From Kiritimatiellia bacterium (lineage in GTDB: Bacteria > Verrucomicrobiota > Kiritimatiellia > RFP12 > DVOR01): a stretch of 8,368 nucleotides of DNA. The DNA lies in the NCBI GenBank assembly GCA_017457555.1, contig JAFTHG010000038.1:1-8368 (forward strand), given 5' to 3'. Numbering within the stretch: the first letter of the stretch is position 1; every line of letters starts with the position of its first letter. Under the pieces are notes generated by a model. The model had not been told where the DNA came from. It saw only the letters and a list, made by a program, of their open reading frames with translations, and did not search any database. A program made the position numbers and the translations under genes. Below, in pieces: positions 1 to 7,000 of the stretch.

Positions 1-921
1 GTGAAGGCGCAGTATGGCGAAGAAGGCCTCTTGGTTGTATTGAAGCAAATCCATGCGCGTATGCATTACTCGGATCGTTTTACGCGTGAACGGTTTAACT
101 ATATTTTGCATGCGCTTGAGCCTCAGATTAAGCATTTTACGGATACGCACCTCATTTCGCTTGTGGGTACTGCGATGGATGCGCGTTATGGTACCGAGCG
201 TTTTAACAACCTCATTAACTGGGGGAACAGTTATTACGCATCAGGCACAGACACCTACACGAATTATCAGACAATGTTACAGTCAGTGTACGAAGCAAAT
301 GGTAATCCGCTGGGGGTGAAGTTGACCTGTCTTGAAGCATTGATGGAAGCATCTCAGGATGAACAGGTCGCAGCCTTCACGGAAATGAGTGCGCTCTATG
401 CCAATCTCTTCCATCAGGGAGAGGAATATCCGATTCTTTCAACCGATCCTGCGCCGTATGATTATCCGTTGGTTTCGGCAGAAGGTATGGTTACACTTTC
501 TTCTTATCCGGAACTGTATACCGCCGGAGATGGTGATGATTTGCATGAGTCTGCGTTGGCTTACTGCCATGCAAAGCGTTTGATTGATGATTCTGCTGCC
601 GGAGCGTACAGTGCATGGACGCAGGATCAGTATGAAGATCCCTGGATGGTTGTGCAGCTCAAAGGTGACTCTGAAATTTACGGCATCATTATTCAAAATG
701 CGGAAGGTTCCGTTCCTCTGACGGTGGAAATTTCTCCTGATGCAAAGACGTGGACAACACTGATTGCAGGTCGTGTGGTAAGCGAAGGCCAAACGATTAA
801 TATTCCTGCAGATGGTTCAGCAATTTCAAAGTATGTGCGTGTCCGTTATTCGAACACAACCGGTGGTATGGTGCGCCTGAAACTGAATAAGATTCAGGTC
901 TATGCGAAGAAACGTTATTAA
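1..921 (+). CDS. Discoidin-domain protein, 5' end probably missing
   Basis: The frame is open from the first base to TAA at 919-921 and encodes 306 visible residues. Residues 1 to about 150 look alpha-helical, with many charged and aromatic residues, and match no family I recognise. From about residue 156 the sequence follows the F5/8 type C (discoidin) pattern: an LSS strand, then LIDDS at 194-198, W206 and the DPW motif ending at W215. After these come VVQL, an IYGIIIQN strand, TVEISPDAKTW ending at W251, and closing strands KYVRVRY and LNKIQVYA. This fold commonly binds sugars or cell surfaces. The first codon is GTG, but no upstream ribosome binding site is visible. The visible N-terminus is not a signal peptide, so it is probably an internal valine of a longer gene. 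The next gene follows after 21 bases, suggesting an operon. The coding assignment is secure, the discoidin call is good, and the molecular role is unknown. Confidence 0.85.
   Translation: MKAQYGEEGLLVVLKQIHARMHYSDRFTRERFNYILHALEPQIKHFTDTHLISLVGTAMDARYGTERFNNLINWGNSYYASGTDTYTNYQTMLQSVYEANGNPLGVKLTCLEALMEASQDEQVAAFTEMSALYANLFHQGEEYPILSTDPAPYDYPLVSAEGMVTLSSYPELYTAGDGDDLHESALAYCHAKRLIDDSAAGAYSAWTQDQYEDPWMVVQLKGDSEIYGIIIQNAEGSVPLTVEISPDAKTWTTLIAGRVVSEGQTINIPADGSAISKYVRVRYSNTTGGMVRLKLNKIQVYAKKRY
466..918 (+). other. Discoidin-like (F5/8 type C) domain of the first protein
   Basis: This covers residues 156-306. The order of conserved elements fits the family: LSS near 166-168, the LIDDS turn at 194-198, W206, DPW at 213-215 followed by the VVQL strand, the GIIIQN strand, SPDAKTW (W251), and final strands YVRVRY and LNKIQVYAKK. 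About 25 residues (roughly 169-193, acidic and His-containing) lie between the first strand and the LIDDS turn, which is somewhat longer than usual. The protein ends three residues after YAK, so the fold closes it with no C-terminal anchor. Binding of a glycan is known for many family members but is only inferred here. Confidence 0.7.
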
Positions 922-927
922 GAGATG

Positions 928-936
928 AAAGGAGGT
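928..936 (+). promoter_or_regulatory. Strong ribosome binding site for the giant gene
   Basis: AAAGGAGGT lies in the 21-base gap, with 7 bases between GGAGG and the ATG at 943. It fits the anti-Shine-Dalgarno sequence almost perfectly. It decides the start: an in-frame ATG at 925 lies upstream of the site and has no site of its own, whereas 943 is ideally placed and opens directly into a signal peptide. The gap has no room for a separate promoter or a terminator, so expression probably comes from upstream of the first gene. Confidence 0.88.
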
Positions 937-942
937 TTAACT

Positions 943-1008
943 ATGAAAATGAAAATGATTCTTTCTGTTGTTGCTTCTTTCAGCTTGGCGACATATATTT
1001 CTGCCGCA
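943..1008 (+). other. Sec signal peptide
   Basis: The protein starts MKMKM, a short basic n-region. A hydrophobic stretch ILSVVASFSLATYI follows, and then SAA before TLQS. With Ser at -3 and Ala at -1, signal peptidase I would cut after residue 22. No lipobox cysteine is present, so the product is exported but is not a lipoprotein. Confidence 0.85.
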
Positions 1009-4000
1009 ACGTTGCAGAGTTTAATTCCTGAAGGCGCCCAATCGGGTGATGTGATTACAGTCCCCAATGGTACCTATGAACCATCCGACCTTTCATTGGA
1101 AACACGTGAATTGACCTTCCGCGCGGAAACGGATGGTGGCGTTATCATTGATGGTGGGTATGCCAAACGATGCGCTGACCTCTCGGACACGATTACCTTG
1201 GAAGGCTTTATCCTTCAAAATGGTAAGGCAGATCGTGGTGGTGGTGTCCGTGGCGGTACGATTATCCGCACGACGGTGCAGAACTGTTCGGCCACCTTCG
1301 GCGGTGGTTCTTACAAAACCAACGCCCGCGTGTCAATCTATAAGGGGAATACCGCCGAATTCTTTGGTTTGGCAGCTTATGGTGGCACGTCATTTTCCTG
1401 TCGCTATGAAAAGAATGCCTCTGCAGCCTATGGTGGCGGCATGGGAGCGCTTTTTGGCGTAACGGTGGCGAATGCTTCGGTTACCGGCAATACGGCATTG
1501 CGTGATTCGGCAGGGGTCTTGCTCTCGCCCGCACAAAACATGGTGTACTATGCCAACTCTGCTCAACGTGGCGTCTATCCCGGTGCCCCGTTTGCAACAG
1601 CTGACAGTTATGCCTCTGAAGACGAAAATGCCGTAGCAATCGTTAATCAGGATATTTTCACGAATGCTGCACAGGGGGACTATACCCTGAATGTTAACGT
1701 AGCCTCCTCCCACATTAAAGATAAGGGCGACTCTACACTCGGGGGCAATTATGATGCGCTGTGGTATGACAAGGATTTCTCCGGGCGCCCACGTTTCCTG
1801 GGGTTGGCAGTTGATATTGGTCCTTATGAAATCGCAGAAACGTTTACCGTGACTTGTGACGTGGTTGGGGTAGGAAAAGTTGCTCTTTCAAAGACCTTTA
1901 TTCAAGAAGGTGATCCAGTCACCTTTACTGCTACGGCTGATGAAACGTATGTGCGTGATTTTGACGGTTACTATGTCAATGGCGACTGTCTTTCAACTGA
2001 AATGGTTTGGACTTACACGCCTACGAAGACGGACATTATTCAGGCACGCTTCAAAGGTCTTGAAGCAACGACAGCAACATTGTCCGATGTCTTAACACAA
2101 TTGCATCCAGATACGCGCGAAGAAGTCTATTTGGCAGATGGCACGTATACGATTTCTGGTTTGAATAAGGATGTCGCATTCGTCGGTACATCAATTGGTG
2201 GCACCATAGTGACCCTCTCGGATGATTGTCAGGCATCTGTCGTTGTGAACGCCACAGTAACAGGCACGGCATCCAATATCACCTTGCACCGTTGCTTGGT
2301 GCAGAACTTCTCTGGTACGGGACTGACCGTGACTTCTTCGGTCTTGGCCTCAAATTGTGGTGAGATGTCCGGTACTGTCGTGAACGTTACGGCATACACT
2401 ACGATGCCTGCTGGGTTAACAGTTACCGACAGCGTGACGTTGACTGCTACGACGAACACCGTGGCAGACGCAATCCTTCCGAAGGGTGATACGAATATTG
2501 ACGCGGGTGAGGAAATAAGTGGTGTGACGCCTTACGATAATTTGGATATCGGTGGCCGTCCACGTAAGCAAGGTTCTGCAATTGATTGTGGAGCACACGA
2601 ATGTCACTACATTACAATGGATGTTGAAGCAGAAGGCTATTACACTGCACTCAACCCTGTTGTGGGTTCATACGATAAGTTGACAGGCGATGTCATTTCT
2701 TTATTGGTTACCTCGCCTCGTAACTTCTTGGGGTGGACACTCGCAGACGGCACCCTCATTTCAACAGAAACAAATTTCTTCTATACGATTCCCAGCGTCA
2801 ATGTGACCTTGAAGGCCACCTTCCAAGGCTATAGTTTGGATTCGGAAGACTCATTCCCGAACGATGCAACGGCTCAGGATACCATTACGCTTGCTGCTGG
2901 CACGTACACGCAGACAATTGATACACCTGCCACGATTGTTGGCACGGGCACGCAGGGTGATGTTGTCTTGACAGGCGCCATTTCAAATGCCACATTGGAA
3001 GCTGTGACACTTCGTGGCGCAACACTTACAAATGTGACGTTGAATCGTTGCTATGTTGATGGTGGTACACTTACAAATGGTTCGGTTTATAACTCAATTG
3101 TAGTAAATGCTGGTACGCCGACGGGGACTTTCATTAATAACACGACGATTGGTACCACGTTGACCAGTCTTACAACCAATATCAACACTCGCGAGTTGAA
3201 CGCAACGGTTGAGGATTATACACCGCCGTCGGAGGAAGCCGACAAAGGGGAATCAATGTCGGCTGACCAGCGTAAGGCGTTGGGTGATTTGGACTACTAT
3301 GGCCAACCGCGTGTGAATAATTCTACCATTGATAAGGGTGCTGTAGAGTATCAATGGGCGCCTTATATTGTGACCATCCTTGTGAAGGGACACGGTTTAG
3401 TGTCACATACTGGCGCAGTAGAAGTTGTGCGTGGTACCAATCTTATATTCACGGTAGCTGAAGATCCCAAACATCCCCGTGGTACGGCAACGGTGGAAAA
3501 TGCAGAAGAACAGGGAACGGGCACAGGAATCTACTTGGTTGCGCCTAAGGCTGACATGACGGTTACGGTGACCTTCCCTGGATTGGAAGTCGGTGCGGAT
3601 GCGACATACACGGATATTCAAAGTGCGATTGCTGAAGCGCAAGAAGGTGAAACAATCACTGTGGCACCTGGCACTTATGGTCCAATTAACGTTAAGAACA
3701 AGCGTCTGACGATTGTGGCCTCTTCAAACAATCCTGCAGATACCATTATTGATGCAGAGAGTAAGACGCGAGCAGTACAGTTGGTTGATGGTGCAGAGAT
3801 TGTTGGGTTCACTATTCAGAATGGTTTATCTAACGAAGGTGCCGGTGTGATCAATGGTACGGTGCGCCGTTGTATCATCCGTAATAATAAACTGACGTAC
3901 AATGGATTTGGTGCGGGCGTATTCAATGTTTTTGCCGAATCCTGTTTGATTGTTGAAAACGGTTCAACGAATGTGGACCGTTCAAATGGTGGCGGTGCGG

Positions 4001-7000
4001 CAAATTCGGACTTGCTCAATTGTACGGTGGCCAATAACGTTGCCGAAAAGGGTGCAGGCCTCTATGATTGTACGGCCAAAAATTGCGTCATTGCATTGAA
4101 CCAGGACCTTACCGGGGCTACTTCTGACTGGCAGGGTGATTCAATTGAACCAGATCCGACGGATTGTTGCACACCCACAATCGGTGGGATTGCAGTTGAA
4201 GGAACGACGCTCTTTGTGGATCCGGCCAATAGCGACTACCGTTTGCGTGAAGGTGTGGCGTGTATTGATGCCGCAACGGCTGATGAACGCTTGAGCACCT
4301 TGGACGTCGCAGGCGTAGAGCGCCCGTTTGGTGAAGGTGTTGATATGGGTGCATTAGAATGGAATGAACCCGATTATCAAGTGACAATCTCTTTGAAGGG
4401 GCGTGGCCAAGCAACCGTTTCTTACGAAGTGAATAGTGAGACTTTCTCTGAAACGATAACGTGGGGGAATACTGCCACGGTGACAGTGCCTTATGGTACA
4501 ACGCAGTTGACACTCCGCTGGGAGGAAGATACTGCCACCTCCGTCGATCGTGCACTGGAAGGTATTTATGCTGATGGTGTTATGATTGAAAATTCCACCA
4601 GTGCAGAAACTGCAGACTTCGTATGGACGTTGGTAACACGTGATACGGTGAATGTGGACTTACTTTTCGCTGCCGCCGACCTGGAAATTGACAGTGCAGA
4701 AGCATTACCAGCGGCATTGACTTCGGCTATTCCGGGTGAAATCGTCCGTTTGGCCGAGGGTGAATATGATGTTGCCGTTACGGTTGGCGAAGGCGTTATC
4801 CTTGATGGTCAGTCCAATGCCTCGCTCTTACAGGGTGTAACCTTGAATGATGGCGCACTGCTGAAGGGTGTAACCGTGACGGGCACAGGTGTTGTGGGAC
4901 CTGTTAATGGGTCGGCCACAATGCAACACTGTATTGTTACCGGTGTTACAGGTGTTGCTGTTTCACGTAATGTGGTGGTAAAGACCTGCTTGGTGTACAA
5001 TAATGCCGCAGGTGTTGAAGATGCCACGGTTTATCTCTCAACAATTGCCTCAAACAGTGGCGAAGGTGTTACGGGAACAACGAAGGTTTACGGTTCAATT
5101 CTCTGGGATAATGGCACAAATGTTGCCGAAACGGCCACGGTGGTTGACTGTTATGTAGGTGGCGATCCTCGCTTTATCTTGCCGGCACCGGATGGCGCAA
5201 ATTATATGTTGATGACGACCTCGCCTGCTATTGATGTAGCGGGTATGGCCAACTGGGAAGGTTTCACGGAAGCAGACCGTGCTTTGACCGATTTGGCTGG
5301 TAACCCACGTCCCCGTCTGGAAGGGTTTGATGCGGGTGCATATGAAGTGCAAGCGGATGCTGAGGTGGGGGCTATTTGGACTTGGTATGGTACAGATTAC
5401 TCCATGGATGGCAGCCTTGGTGGTGCTTTCTGGCGTAAGATGAGTTTTGGCGCCACACAATCTGTTGGAATTAATGAAGATGTGATTATTGCAGATCGTG
5501 GAGGCTTCCGTTCTGCCCTTTTGACAGTTGATGATAACTACAGTTTTGGCAATGTCGCCTTGCAGAATGATGCAGTGGACTTACGGTTTAATGATGCAGG
5601 TGGTATCTGGCACATAAACTCGCTCTCAAATAAGACTGCAGGTGGCGCATTGACCTTGAATGCACGGATCTCGGTCAATAGTGGTTATACGCAGACAGCC
5701 GGTGCATTGACGATTGAACCGAATGCAGTGCTCGACTTCAATGGAAATCTAACAGCGAGCAATCTCGTAACAACGCAAACGGGTGGTTCGCTTTCTGTGA
5801 CGGGTAATGCCACCTTTAATGGTTCAAGTTCCTATACACTGACGGATGGTGTGGTGAATGTGACGGGTAACTTGAACTTCCACAATAATGCAGTTGCTAC
5901 GATTGAAAAGGGTGAGGTGAATGCTGGCCGAATCAGTATCGCCAAGGGAAGTGGCACAGCACTTTACATAAAGGGGGGTAATATCACAGCTTCCCGTTTG
6001 GAGACTGGTGATGAATCTGCATGGCGTTATGGTGATGTGATTCAGACAGATGGCACCGTGACACTTACAGGATCCGGCACAGGCAAGTCTGCACCACTTC
6101 ATATTTCACACTGGTCGGGCGCATCTACTTACACCTTGCGTGGTGGTATCCTCAAAGTGCCGAATAGCGAGGTGCGTCTGGGCAATGACGGTGATGGAAC
6201 TTTCCGTTTGGAAGGTGGTGAAGCACAGATTAAGTCGATGGCGATTGCGAATGGTCGTGTTGTGCTCGCAGGTGGAACCTATCGCGCGCTTGCAGGTCAC
6301 ACTTTGGCTGCAACGCTTGAGGCAGGCACAACCACCACGATTATTGCGGATCGCTTTAATGCTGCAGCATTCTATTTAACGCCAACGGGTACAGGTGGCA
6401 TTGTTATTCCGGAAGGAAGTGCTGTTTCTTTAACAACCGGCTCCACGATGACCAGTAACCTTGAGTTAGAAAATTACACTGACTTCAATGGTAATGTGGC
6501 GTTAGCGGACGATGCTGTTTTGACAGTTCCTGCTGTAACAACATCTTCTCCGACAATTGATGGTACGTACACTCCAGGCAAGATCGCTATCCGCGGCGAA
6601 CTTCCTGACGGCGAGCAAGCATGGCTTTTTTCTGTTCGGGATACAGAGTTTACGGCAGAAGACTTGACGCTTGTGGGCCGTTGGGCAGGTCATTGTACAT
6701 TAGATGTGATTCAACAGAGTAACTACTATAATGTAGTTGCTACGAAGACTTCTGATCCGGAAGAGGCTGAAGGTGAGGATCAAGTGGTTGTTACGGTGCC
6801 AACGATCACCGTGGATGGTGATACCACGTGGACTGATTCAACCAAGTGGTCAACAACTTTCGTCGCCGCTGGGGATGCCGTTGTTAATGCCACCTCCTCG
6901 GGGACATTACACATGGATGGTGCTTCACAGATAGGGATCAAGACGTTGACGTTTAATGTGCCAGAAGGGGTGACATTGAATGTGACGGCAGATACGATGC

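Noticed and set aside
1..3. GTG as the true start of the first gene
   Set aside because: There is no upstream sequence to show a ribosome binding site, and no signal peptide follows. It is more likely an internal valine codon at the window edge.
925..927. Upstream in-frame ATG as the start of the giant gene
   Set aside because: It precedes the Shine-Dalgarno sequence and would place that sequence inside the coding region. The 943 start has ideal spacing and leads directly into a signal peptide.
922..942. Terminator or promoter between the two genes
   Set aside because: The 21-base gap has no inverted repeat and no -10/-35 pair. It is filled by the ribosome binding site.
3589..4359. Module 4 as a pectate lyase or other polysaccharide-degrading enzyme
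   Set aside because: The fold is shared with such enzymes, but I could see no catalytic Lys/Arg or Asp cluster typical of a known lyase or glycosidase family.
4118..4555. Reverse-strand open frame of 145 codons
   Set aside because: It lies wholly antisense to clear beta-helix module 4 and spacer 4. Its composition (many Arg, His, Ser and Leu) is that of a shadow frame, with no recognisable motif.
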